Source: Bacteroidota bacterium (GTDB lineage Bacteria > Bacteroidota > Bacteroidia > Cytophagales > Cyclobacteriaceae). Taken from it: a DNA stretch of 64,000 bases. The stretch spans positions 22,721-86,720 of the forward strand of contig JAFEAL010000021.1 of NCBI GenBank assembly GCA_018266435.1. The letters run 5' to 3'. The notes beneath the pieces were generated by a model, which had not been told where the DNA came from, ran no database searches, and worked only from the letters and a program-made list of their open reading frames with translations. Numbering within the stretch: the first letter of the stretch is position 1; every line of letters begins with the position of its first letter. The position numbers and the translations under genes are program-made. Below, piece after piece: positions 54,901 through 63,800 of the stretch.

Positions 54901-55133
54901 AATTTTTTATTGTGCACAAAGGCTCGTTGCAGTATTATGAAAACGGCAAATATGTGGCAGACTTTGAAAAAGGTCAATTTGTTGGTGAGATGCTTTCATT
55001 GCCCGGATTTGTAAATACCAATTTGCTCATTGCCAAAGAAGAGACCATTCTCCTGAAAATAAACAAGGATCAGTTTTATGAACTATTGTCTGACCATGTA
55101 AAGCTGGCTGACAAGGTTTTGCAGTTTATCTGA
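51969..55133 (+). CDS. carrier-like membrane protein fused to HEAT-like and cyclic-nucleotide-binding domains
   Basis: A 1054-residue protein beginning at a GTG (51969); the next in-frame start is the ATG at codon 17. Residues 15-430 contain about eleven membrane helices ('VLLMLITGFFFGIYIATYQV', 'YVLFIMFSLTGPTTAILLLC', 'FIAGLIVFGLGLIVFF') and resemble MFS or ADP/ATP translocase-like carriers (Npt1/Npt2 type). Residues 440-920 are helical repeats of HEAT type ('DRQYAAELILHSPSDENFIL', 'SVLVALGECGFKAGMAQVTR'). The last 110 ('FFIVHKGSLQYYENGKYVAD', 'FVGEMLSLPGFVNTNLL') form a cyclic-nucleotide-binding-like fold. A ligand-gated carrier or sensor is a reasonable inference. It precedes the STAND gene by 119 bases. 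Confidence 0.75.
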   Translation: MNANALRIGKPQSTEQMQVLLMLITGFFFGIYIATYQVTAESLFLNQMSSKINMAYLATGALGILSTLVFSFFQNRIRFGTLTIASISAIVLTTSLVYYLYRFGSHEIHQYVLFIMFSLTGPTTAILLLCYWGIFGRIFNFRQSKRIIGWIDTGQLVAIILANFFIPLTSSFFTNPSDYLLISDVSIITSLGFIVIIISRFKMTKNDPREFDETVKKETRFNQIFKDRYNVLLAIFLVTSMMTYIFNQFSFQTLLNQQYPVQRDLTDFLGYFNGTIYLLSLIMQTFINDRILGTYGIRVSLLIVPVVTLVFSVGATVASAFFGFSLGQSPQAYILFFLFIALTKLFNTTLRDSLENPVYKLLFIPLDNRYRFGIQSKIEGVVNESGRFIAGLIVFGLGLIVFFKVWWIPPLVIVLCLIYVLMAKSLYAGYRNKIRTKLESSELHQDKLEVGFAQITANLEAQLTDPQTSKAVFSFKLLEKLNPSKVAGWVNMLIKNEREEVKEYAQRRVNEIKGLSVSENYVIRYDRGKVNADTKKILSALEVDQMLKSGGEITRVRIQKLSRSSSVVDRQYAAELILHSPSDENFILLTELLSDNEPSVKKIALSTASKRFNGEVINAVIENLGSSQYFNLSMNSLTLMGGMALSYLESSFYRSGQSTQTMIRIVQVMGRIGGQRAKELLWNKIDYPDKVIVSSVLVALGECGFKAGMAQVTRIKYAIETDVADLAWNLNAIKELGDDEQSDQVKFSLRQEINYDIEHIYMLLAMLYDTQSIQLVKENIESGTSDGVTYAIELLDIFLSEQLKMRVIPVLDEISDNEKISRLEVFYPRVGLDQKLVLKFLVNRDFTQTNRWTRATVIHQIGLQRIKDFTLDLIAQLFNSDRLIREVAGWALYQIDPNLYHKNSSRLDSDHKRWLDRAILKKSDDNKLMLYERTVFFQTINVLEGIPGLVLSYLADIAREHHLKPEAFLSVDERLNNEFFIVHKGSLQYYENGKYVADFEKGQFVGEMLSLPGFVNTNLLIAKEETILLKINKDQFYELLSDHVKLADKVLQFI

Positions 55134-55252
55134 ATTTGTCTAATTTTCACGGTTTTTTGACTAATTATTTGGTTTCGTATTTTTTAAGATATAGGAAGAT
55201 TTGTCAGTCTTCATAAAATTAGTACTACATTTAGATTAGGAATTATAGAGAA

Positions 55253-58200
55253 ATGCTCAATTCACCTATCAGGGTTGGCGTGATGGATGAATCCGATCAG
55301 GAGGAAGAATACTCCTTTAAAAAGATCGGGGTAAATCCATTTCCAGGTCTCCGTCCATTTACGATGGAAGAGTGCTACCTCTTTTTTGGCCGGGAAACCC
55401 AGGTGGATGAAATCCTTCTCAAATTAACCGAACACCGCTCGGTAACGGTGATGGGCTACTCAGGCAGTGGTAAATCAAGTTTGATGTACTGCGGCCTTCT
55501 ACCCGTGCTTTATGGAGGGTTTATGACCCGGTCAGGGCCATTTTGGAGTGTTAGTAGGTCGCGCCCGGGTAGTTCACCCATTGCCAACCTAACTCAGTCA
55601 ATCGTTGATACTTTACTGGAATCAAAGAGAATTGAAGAAGAGGACATACCTATTCATAAAGCAATTATCAGTTCCGTTTTACGCAGTGGCCCCAATGGCT
55701 TGGTAGAAATTGCTAAGTACATTCAGAAAGACGAACGCGAGAATGTACTTTTTTTAGTGGATCAGTTCGAGGAGGTTTTCAGGCATTCTGATAGAAGCAA
55801 CGAAGCGCGAAATGAGGCAACCGCATACATAAACCTGGTCACAACGGCTGTTCAACAAAAACAAGTTCCGGTTTATGTGGCCATGACCATGCGGTCTGAT
55901 TTTATCGGCCACAGCGCTGCATTTCATGGCCTGAGCGAGATGATCAACACAAGCAATTACCTGATTCCTCAAATGACGAGGGAGCAGAAGCGCATAGCCA
56001 TCGAGGGACCGGTTTCTGTAAGTGGTGGTAAAATTACCCCACGTTTGCTCAAGCGTTTGTTAAATGAACTCGGTGACAATCAAGACCAACTGCCCATTTT
56101 GCAACATGCCATGATGCGCACATGGGATTATTGGGTGGACAATCATGAGCCCGGAGAACCCATTGATATCAGGCATTATAACGCCATTGGTAAAATAAGC
56201 CAGGCATTATCACTTCATGCCAACGAAGCTTATGATGAATTGAATACACGCCAAAAAGAAATAGCATCCATACTTTTCAAAGCAATCACTGAAAAAAACC
56301 AGGAAAACCAAAGCATGCGCAGACCCGCCAAAGTAGGGTTGATTGTTGAACTGGCCAATGCACAAGAGAAAGAAGTAATTGATGTTATTAATAATTTTCG
56401 AAAGCCGGGCCGTTCGTTTATTGTGCCCGGTGTAAACGTAGTACTTCATTCGGATTCGGTTATCGAACTTTCACATGAGAGTTTGATGCGCATTTGGACA
56501 AGACTCTCTACGTGGGTAGATGAGGAGTTTGAATCGGCCAAGATGTATAAGCGTCTGTCCAATTCAGCTGAAATATATCAAGAAGGAAAAACCAGTTTGT
56601 GGCGCCCACCTGATTTACACTTGGCGTTGAGTTGGCAGAAAAAAAACCGCCCTACACAAAGTTGGGCGATGCGCTATAATGACAGGTTTGAAAGGGCTAT
56701 TGTATTTCTTGATAACAGCCGCATCAGCTATGAAGCTGATTTAAAAAGTCAGGAAATGTTGCAGCACAGGATGCTGCGCAGAGCGCGCGTCACAAATATT
56801 GTGTTAGGCATTCTCTTGATTGTGGCTATCTTATTTTTCTTTTACGGGTTGATCAACAGCATTGAAGCCGAGAAAAACTTGACCAAAGCACAGGCACAAC
56901 AAAAACTGGCTGAGCAGGCCACGAAAGAAGCTCAAAAGCAAAGAGACATTGCCCAACGGCAAACCAGCGAAATAAAAGCAAAGAATAACGAAATTGAAGC
57001 AAAGAATAATGAGTTAGCTAAACGCAATGAACAATTGCGCCAACTCTTGTACGAAAAAGATGTATTGCAAAAAGAAGCAGAAACAAATTTTAAATTAGCT
57101 AAGGTGCAGCGAGATAGCGCACGCGATGCACGCGATATTGCTAAACGTGAGTACATACGAGCTGAAGCCAATTACAAAGAAAATAATGCAAGGTTAATGC
57201 TCTCCATTGCGCAGTCACTCGAAGCAAAATCAGAGGGTATTGATGACAAAGACTTGGCCGGAGCCATGGCCATGCAGGGATATTTGTACAATACCCAGTT
57301 TGGCGGAAAAAAATATGACCCCTATGTTTTTCGCGGCTTGTATTATGCACTCACAAAATTATACACATCCAACTACAATGCTGTAAAAATGCCGGGCACA
57401 TTCAAAAGCAAAATGTTTGCTCTGGCGGTTTCACAATCATCGGCTAATTTTTTTGTTACCGGCAATGATGGCCGCATCTTTCAGGGAGATTTTCAAGAAC
57501 AAAAAATTATTAAGCAGATAGACAAAAAACAACACCCAAACAAAGTACTGGCGCTGAGCAATGATGAACAGTTTTTGGTTAACGGCAGCGACTCCAGCTA
57601 TTTGGAAGTGTTCAACCTCGTCTCGTTAAAAAAGAGAACGATTGCCGGTCACAACGGATTAATTACCGCCCTGAAATTTTTGCCCGACAATTCTTCACGC
57701 TTCATTTCCTCATCGGTTGATGGAACTTTGCGTCTGACCAATGCCGCTACGGGTGATTCAAAAAAAATTGTTTCATTTTCGTATGAAATAAAATCCATTG
57801 ATATAAGCCGCGATGGAAAGACTTTGGTGGCCGCCTCGCCTGCAGGGAAACTGGTACTGGTTGATTTGAGAGACTACTCAATTAAAGAACTGAAAGATGA
57901 ATCGCCCAATCGTATTCTGTCGGTGGCATTTCACCCCACCCGGCCGATAGTGGCTTATGGAGTAGAGAACCTGGAAGCCAAGAAAGGAACTGTAAAATTG
58001 ATTAACATTAATTCTCAAAAAATTGAAAAAGAACTCACGGGGCACAAAGCCGGCATTTCTGATCTGGAATTCAGCCCCGATGGATTGCTGTTGGCCAGTG
58101 CCGGACTCGATCGCAAGTTGCAGATGTGGGTAGTTGATCACGTAGAAGACCTGCCCATTGTGATGGATAACAACAACGGCTATGTTTGGAATCTTGCCTT

Positions 58201-58399
58201 TACTAAAGGATCAGAATATTTGGTAGCGTCATGTAATGATGGAGAAGTTCGTATCTGGCCTACTGATCCGAAAATGCTGGCCGAAAAAGTTTGCCCCAAA
58301 CTCTCACGTAATATGACACCCGAAGAGTGGAATATTTATGTGGGTAACGGAGTACTCTATGAACCCACGTGCAAAAGTTTGCTGATAAAAAGTTTCTGA
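55253..58399 (+). CDS. membrane-anchored STAND NTPase with WD40 propeller
   Basis: A 1048-residue novel-STAND (nSTAND1-like) protein. 'NPFPGLRPFTMEECYLFFGR' is the family lead-in; Walker A is 'GYSGSGKSS' (68-76, Lys74), Walker B 'LFLVDQFEE' (Asp170), followed by 'AMTMRSDF' as sensor. After a winged-helix-like region comes one membrane helix (about residues 513-535), then a long coiled coil (about 540-660, Ala/Lys/Gln/Glu-rich), then WD40 repeats (about 700-1020: 'IAGHNGLITALKFLPDNSSR', 'LTGHKAGISDLEFSPDGLLL'). Basic residues before the helix place the NTPase in the cytosol and so the propeller in the periplasm. The next gene overlaps its stop (TGATG). Confidence 0.85.
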   Translation: MLNSPIRVGVMDESDQEEEYSFKKIGVNPFPGLRPFTMEECYLFFGRETQVDEILLKLTEHRSVTVMGYSGSGKSSLMYCGLLPVLYGGFMTRSGPFWSVSRSRPGSSPIANLTQSIVDTLLESKRIEEEDIPIHKAIISSVLRSGPNGLVEIAKYIQKDERENVLFLVDQFEEVFRHSDRSNEARNEATAYINLVTTAVQQKQVPVYVAMTMRSDFIGHSAAFHGLSEMINTSNYLIPQMTREQKRIAIEGPVSVSGGKITPRLLKRLLNELGDNQDQLPILQHAMMRTWDYWVDNHEPGEPIDIRHYNAIGKISQALSLHANEAYDELNTRQKEIASILFKAITEKNQENQSMRRPAKVGLIVELANAQEKEVIDVINNFRKPGRSFIVPGVNVVLHSDSVIELSHESLMRIWTRLSTWVDEEFESAKMYKRLSNSAEIYQEGKTSLWRPPDLHLALSWQKKNRPTQSWAMRYNDRFERAIVFLDNSRISYEADLKSQEMLQHRMLRRARVTNIVLGILLIVAILFFFYGLINSIEAEKNLTKAQAQQKLAEQATKEAQKQRDIAQRQTSEIKAKNNEIEAKNNELAKRNEQLRQLLYEKDVLQKEAETNFKLAKVQRDSARDARDIAKREYIRAEANYKENNARLMLSIAQSLEAKSEGIDDKDLAGAMAMQGYLYNTQFGGKKYDPYVFRGLYYALTKLYTSNYNAVKMPGTFKSKMFALAVSQSSANFFVTGNDGRIFQGDFQEQKIIKQIDKKQHPNKVLALSNDEQFLVNGSDSSYLEVFNLVSLKKRTIAGHNGLITALKFLPDNSSRFISSSVDGTLRLTNAATGDSKKIVSFSYEIKSIDISRDGKTLVAASPAGKLVLVDLRDYSIKELKDESPNRILSVAFHPTRPIVAYGVENLEAKKGTVKLININSQKIEKELTGHKAGISDLEFSPDGLLLASAGLDRKLQMWVVDHVEDLPIVMDNNNGYVWNLAFTKGSEYLVASCNDGEVRIWPTDPKMLAEKVCPKLSRNMTPEEWNIYVGNGVLYEPTCKSLLIKSF

Positions 58400-59511
58400 T
58401 GAGGAGTATTGTATGCCTTCTTTTTCTATCATCGATTTTTTATTGCCAACGTCTGGAGGCACAGGAAAAAGACTGTGAGCAAACATTAACCCAAGCCACA
58501 GCCGAGTTTGACGCAGGTCGGTTTTATGGACTTCCCGCCCTTCTCAAATCATGTTTGGACAATGGGTTTTCACAAGAGCAGAAAGTGCGCGCTTATTTGT
58601 TGCTGACACAAGCCTATTTGGTATTGGATGATCACGCTTCGGCTGAAAAAAGTTACTTAGAATTGCTCAAAGCAGACCCTGAGTATGTAGCCAATCCCTA
58701 TCGTGATCCGATTGATGTGTACTACTTAAGTAAAAAATTTACGTCTACACCAGTCTTTACACCCTATGCAAACATAGGCCTGAATACCTCACTTCCGCGC
58801 TATATTCATGAGGTTTCTACATCAAGCAACTCATCCTACCTCTCCACTAATAAAATATTAAAGGTAGGATTCTCATTTGGTGGGGGGGTAGATTGGAACA
58901 TCAATGAGCGATGGAGTCTGGGTGTTGGGCTGACGTATTCCAGAAAAAATTTTAAAACAATCAATCACGATAATTATGCCCAACTACAGTTGACAGGCTT
59001 AGAAAAACAAGATTGGTTGGATGTGCCCATTTACCTGAAGTATTCGTACGACAGTGGAAAAATCAGACCATTTTTCTTTGCTGGTTTTGCAGTTAATTAT
59101 TTGGTAGGTGCCCGCTTCGGCCCTGATCAAATTGATTTTAACTCGCCCTTGTTTGGTAGCCAGAAAACATCTCAAGGCCCCGATATAGTAATCACTTCCA
59201 TGCGCAACCGCTTCAACCGATCACTGGTTTTAGGGGGGGGTGTAAAATATAAAGTAGGTAAGTATTTTATCATTGGCGAAGTTCGTTATATGGCGGGACT
59301 TTCTAACGTAACCAAAAGCGTATATGCGGTAAATGGACAAATGGCCCCGGCTGTTGTGCAGTATGGATATGCTTCGCCTTTTTATCGATTGGATAACCTG
59401 GCTATTTCAATTGGCTTTGTAAGCCCGCTGTACGACCCACGAAAAAGGAAAAAGGCCGTTGCCGGATTGCTCGATAAACTCAATATCAAAATTAAAAAGA
59501 CTTCGAAATGA
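58399..59511 (+). CDS. outer-membrane beta-barrel protein with TPR-like N-terminus
   Basis: A 370-residue exported protein. The ATG at 58399 shares one base with the STAND gene's stop (TGATG), so translation is coupled, and opens a signal peptide (MRSIVCLLFLSSIFYCQRLEA). Residues 24-110 hold a TPR-like helical domain ('AYLLLTQAYLVLDDHASAEK'). The remainder is a PorT-type outer-membrane barrel with alternating strands ('VGFSFGGGVDWNINERWSLG', 'YLKYSYDSGKIRPFFFAGFA', 'YFIIGEVRYMAGLSNVT'). It ends in a basic tail. It likely spans the outer membrane and may contact the STAND propeller in the periplasm; that contact is inference. Confidence 0.75.
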   Translation: MRSIVCLLFLSSIFYCQRLEAQEKDCEQTLTQATAEFDAGRFYGLPALLKSCLDNGFSQEQKVRAYLLLTQAYLVLDDHASAEKSYLELLKADPEYVANPYRDPIDVYYLSKKFTSTPVFTPYANIGLNTSLPRYIHEVSTSSNSSYLSTNKILKVGFSFGGGVDWNINERWSLGVGLTYSRKNFKTINHDNYAQLQLTGLEKQDWLDVPIYLKYSYDSGKIRPFFFAGFAVNYLVGARFGPDQIDFNSPLFGSQKTSQGPDIVITSMRNRFNRSLVLGGGVKYKVGKYFIIGEVRYMAGLSNVTKSVYAVNGQMAPAVVQYGYASPFYRLDNLAISIGFVSPLYDPRKRKKAVAGLLDKLNIKIKKTSK

Positions 59512-60815
59512 GAAGCAGCATATTTTTGGTCATTGTGTTTTTGGTTACACTTTGGGCCTGCGATACAACTTCCAATATTAAAGACCCCAGTAAAAACTAT
59601 TTTGTAAAATACTTTGGAGGAAACGGTAGCCAGCGTGCGGTAGGTTTGATTGTAAACACAGACGGTACTTTTTTTATTTTGGGCAACTCGCGCGCAGCCG
59701 ATGATTCACTGCAAAAAATATATTTAGCTAAAGCAAAAGCTACCGGTGAGGTAATCTGGCAAAAGACTTTCAATGAAAATGTGGAGACCGAAGCTAGGGG
59801 CTTTGTACTTACAGGTGACCAAAGTAACCTGGCCGTGGTGGCCAACCGCTACCCCAGCACCTCTACTTCGTATGTTTCCCTGTACTTTTTTGATGTAAAC
59901 TCAGGAGCAAAGACCAATGTTGTTTCCATCCCTTCTTCATCGTACACATATTCAAATTCTATAACCCTTACAAATAGTAATGAATATTTACTGTCAGGTA
60001 ATACGCCTAAGCCTTCTGCGGGAAATGATACATCAGTGTGGGTGTATCTGGTTGATCCAAGCACCCTTGCCCTGGACAGCCGGTGGACCAGCGGATCAGT
60101 CTATAATACATCAGGGATACACTTTGGCAGTGGAGTTAAAACATTTGACGGTGGTGATGGCTTTTTTTATATGTACGGCAGCAGCCGAGCAGCTTTTCAG
60201 GGTAAGGCTGGAATAAAGTACTACTCCTACCAGGTGGGTACGAATGGGGTGCCCAACAATGCATCAGATAATTATCCCCCGTTTTATTTAAAAGGATATT
60301 ATAATTTACTGACAGACGTTTTTCTCGCAAACCCGGGCGCAGTCATTACTGGTGTGACAGACTCACTGGGAACGTTGTATTTTAAATTACTTAAAATGAG
60401 AACTATTGCCCTGACGTATGATCTTTCAGGATCTGATTTGGGCTCTGAATTTTCATTGGGTGGCAGCGGAGCAAACAATTCTTACTCGCTACCTCTCGGT
60501 AAAATACCCGGTACCAGTTCGGCTAATCCATTTGTTACAGGTGCTACCTCTTCTACAGGCTACCATTTTGTAGCTAATAGTTTTTCGGTTTCCAATAATA
60601 GCGACATTATGCTGCTCAAAACTAATTTAACACTAACTCCTCAACCTGGCTTTCCGGTTACGTTTGGTGGCGTGGGCGATGATACCGCAGCCGCGGTAGC
60701 CGAACTGCCCGATGGACATATCATCGTTTTGGGTACTTTTCAATTAGGCAACCCGGTGAATCAATACAAGATTGTGCTGATGAAACTGAATTCAAAAGGG
60801 CAGTTGCAAGAATAA
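59508..60815 (+). CDS. lipoprotein with propeller-like repeats
   Basis: A 435-residue lipoprotein (MRSSIFLVIVFLVTLWAC, Cys18). Repeated segments of the type 'YFGGNGSQRAVGLIVNTDGTFFILG' (N-terminal) and 'TFGGVGDDTAAAVAELPDGHIIVLG' (C-terminal) suggest a beta-propeller whose first and last blades are alike. It overlaps the barrel gene by four bases (ATGA), so it is made with it, and is expected at the outer membrane. No function known. Confidence 0.75.
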   Translation: MRSSIFLVIVFLVTLWACDTTSNIKDPSKNYFVKYFGGNGSQRAVGLIVNTDGTFFILGNSRAADDSLQKIYLAKAKATGEVIWQKTFNENVETEARGFVLTGDQSNLAVVANRYPSTSTSYVSLYFFDVNSGAKTNVVSIPSSSYTYSNSITLTNSNEYLLSGNTPKPSAGNDTSVWVYLVDPSTLALDSRWTSGSVYNTSGIHFGSGVKTFDGGDGFFYMYGSSRAAFQGKAGIKYYSYQVGTNGVPNNASDNYPPFYLKGYYNLLTDVFLANPGAVITGVTDSLGTLYFKLLKMRTIALTYDLSGSDLGSEFSLGGSGANNSYSLPLGKIPGTSSANPFVTGATSSTGYHFVANSFSVSNNSDIMLLKTNLTLTPQPGFPVTFGGVGDDTAAAVAELPDGHIIVLGTFQLGNPVNQYKIVLMKLNSKGQLQE

Positions 60816-60897
60816 AGAAAGCATTAAAAAATTAGTCGAATTGGTTACTTTTGAAAGTTAAGGATAATTTAAATAACCCGAAGTTTTTACTGAGCCT

Positions 60898-63800
60898 ATG
60901 CAGTTATCTCTACCCCAAAAACCCATGAATTTGGTGAGGCAGGTTTTTCGACCGGGGTTGTTCTTTTTGTTTTCTTTTTTTGTTTTTTGCGCAGCAAGCT
61001 ACGGGCAGACTACCACTTGGACAAACGGGAATGCAGATTTCGATTGGTCGAATGCGGCTAACTGGTCCAATGGGCTTCCTGGAACAGGATCCTCAGTGAT
61101 CATTAATGGTAATACAGGTTCTCCGTTAATCAATGTTTCAACCATAAATCTTAATAGCCTTACAATTAACTCTAATTGTGTTTTTTCATCTTTAAATGGA
61201 AACGATGTCATAACCATAAGTGGTGCTTTTGCTCTTTCATCAGGAATATCATTTCAATTAGGAAATGGAGCGGGAACAAGATTTAATACATTTATTATTG
61301 CCTCAGGGGCAACGGCATCTATTGCCGGAACTTTTACAATTGATGCAGGGGGGCTTGCACGTACGTTTCAAAATAATGGAGATGTATCTATACCCGCAGG
61401 GGGATTACTGACTGGAGGAGCAGGTAGTACATTTACACTAAGTTCTTCAGCCACACTGAGAATTGGCTCTAATGCAGGGATAACATCTTTCGGAGCGATA
61501 GGAAGTGTACAAGTACTAGGAACAAGATCGTATTCAACCGGGGCTAACTACGTTTACAACGGTGCTGCAAATCAGGCAGTAGGTAGTGGTTTGCCGGCTA
61601 CGGTAGCGAGCCTGACCATAGCCAATACAGGTGGAGGGGGGAATAACACGGTAACCCTTGCCTCAAGTATTAATATTACTAACTCACTCACAGTAAGCAG
61701 CGGTGCCTTTGCCTTGGGGTCAAATAATGTTAACACGGTAGGGTCGATAAACATGACCGGTACATCTATTTCCGGTTCAGGCACTATCTCGTTAAATGGG
61801 AATATCACCACCAATGCCAGCGCAACTACTTCAGTTATTTCTGCCCCGATTAATCTCAATGGCGCAACACGCACACTCAACGTAGGTAGCGGTGGTCTCA
61901 ACCCTGATTTGTCCATCACCAGCGTGATCAGTGGGGCAAATGTCATGAACATGGCCGGGCCCGGTGTGTTGAGTTTATCAGGCGCAAGTACATATTCCGG
62001 AGGCACCACGGTTTCTGCGGGAACGTTGGTGTTGGGGGCAGCAAATCCGGTAGGTTCAGGCTCGGTTACAGTAAATTCTGGGGCTACATTGGATTTGAAT
62101 GGTCGTAACCTTAGCAATAATTTATCTATCAACGGTACCGGAGTTGCCTCGGGCGGGGCATTAAAAAACAGTGGGGCAGCGGCTGCGTACAGCGGATTGC
62201 TTTCACTTGCCGGAAATGCCAGTATTGTAGCCAACTCAGGAGCTATTAACATTACCAATGTTGGGAACATCATCGGCTCAGGTAATAATTTGACATTGGA
62301 TGGCAATGGCGGAGGTAGTATTGCCAGCATCATTGCAACGGGGGCCGGAAGTGTTACAAAATCAGGAACCGGGGCGTGGACACTTTCAGGGGCCAATACA
62401 TTTACCGGTGGTCTCACGCTCAATTCAGGTACTGTTAACATCAACAACGCTAATGCATTGGGCAATGCATCAGGTACATTCACTATTAATGGTGGAAGCA
62501 TAGACAATACCACAGGTGGAGCAATTACGTTGGTGAATTATCCACAACAATGGAATGGTGATTTTACTTTCAATGGAACACGGAATTTAAACTTAGGAAA
62601 CGGAAACGTTACACTCGGATCAGATCGGGTCGTATCGGTCAATTCCAACACGCTAACGGTTGGCGGAGTAGTTTCTGCCGCCCCTTATAGCTTGACTAAG
62701 TCGGGTGCCGGAACGTTGGCATTTGCAGCAGGCGATGTGACAGTCAATAATTTAGGCATCAATGCCGGAACACTCACGGCTCCTACGGGTAACCTTAACA
62801 TCGCGGGTAATTTCAGCAATTCGGGTACGTTCAATAACAACAATGGAACAGTAAACTACAATGGAAGTTCACCGCAATCCATCGCATCGGTTACCTACTA
62901 TAATTTAACCTGTTCAGGAGCAGGTTCTAAAGGTACAGGCAGCAATATTACAGTGAGCAATGCCCTGACCAACTCTACCGTACTGGATATGGCCGGAAAT
63001 ACCCTGTCATTTGGTTCGGTAAATAATACAGGAGGAACGATTCGTTTTTCTGGTGCTGCCAATGGGCTAGCCATTCCTTCAGGAACGATAGAGTATTATG
63101 GATCTTCCCAGAGTATCACATCGGGTACATACAATGGATTAACTATCACTCAATCATCTGGCAATGCCTCATTGAATGCCGCCACCACTATAAACGGAAC
63201 GTTGACCATCAACACAGGAAATCTTGTGCTCGGTGCTAACAACCTTATTCTCGGAGCATCTGCTTCCATTTCCATTTCTGCACCATCGGCTACCAAAATG
63301 ATTGTAGCATCCGGCACAGGAGAAGTGAGAAAAACTTATACATCAACCGGTTCATTTACTTTCCCTATCGGGGATGCCACCCCTAACTATTCTCCGGTCA
63401 CAGTCAACGTTACTTCAGCATCCGGTTTTGCTGCCGCGTATGTCGGAGCTTCGGTGGTGAATACAAAACATCCTAATAATTCAAGCACCACTAATTTTTT
63501 AAAACGGTATTGGAACATCAACCAGTCCGGAATTACAGGTTGCGTGGCAACCATCTCGGCCAACTATGTGCCGGGCGACATTAATGGAACAGAAACAAGT
63601 ATTAAAAGCGCTCAACTAAATGGTGTGTTTAACCAGAACACTAACCCATGGATAAAATTTGTTGCGCTCGGAGGGAATACATTCACCACTTCAGGCGCAA
63701 CAATTACAGCAGGACAGGTGTCGGCCTTTACAGGTATAACAGGTGCTGACCCAACGGTTTCCATATCCGGAGCTGCCCCAATTTGCAGTGGAGGCGCGGG

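Noticed and set aside
55200..55233. TTTG and TACATTTA before the STAND gene as a promoter
   Set aside because: The 22-base spacing and the imperfect -7 element make it too weak to list; co-transcription from the upstream gene is equally possible.
61572..62513. Long open frame on the minus strand (313 codons) inside the adhesin gene
   Set aside because: It is the antisense of the Gly/Ser/Thr/Asn-rich repeat region; its Pro/Leu/Ala/Val-rich composition is what such repeats give in the opposite frame, and it has no signal, domain or start context.
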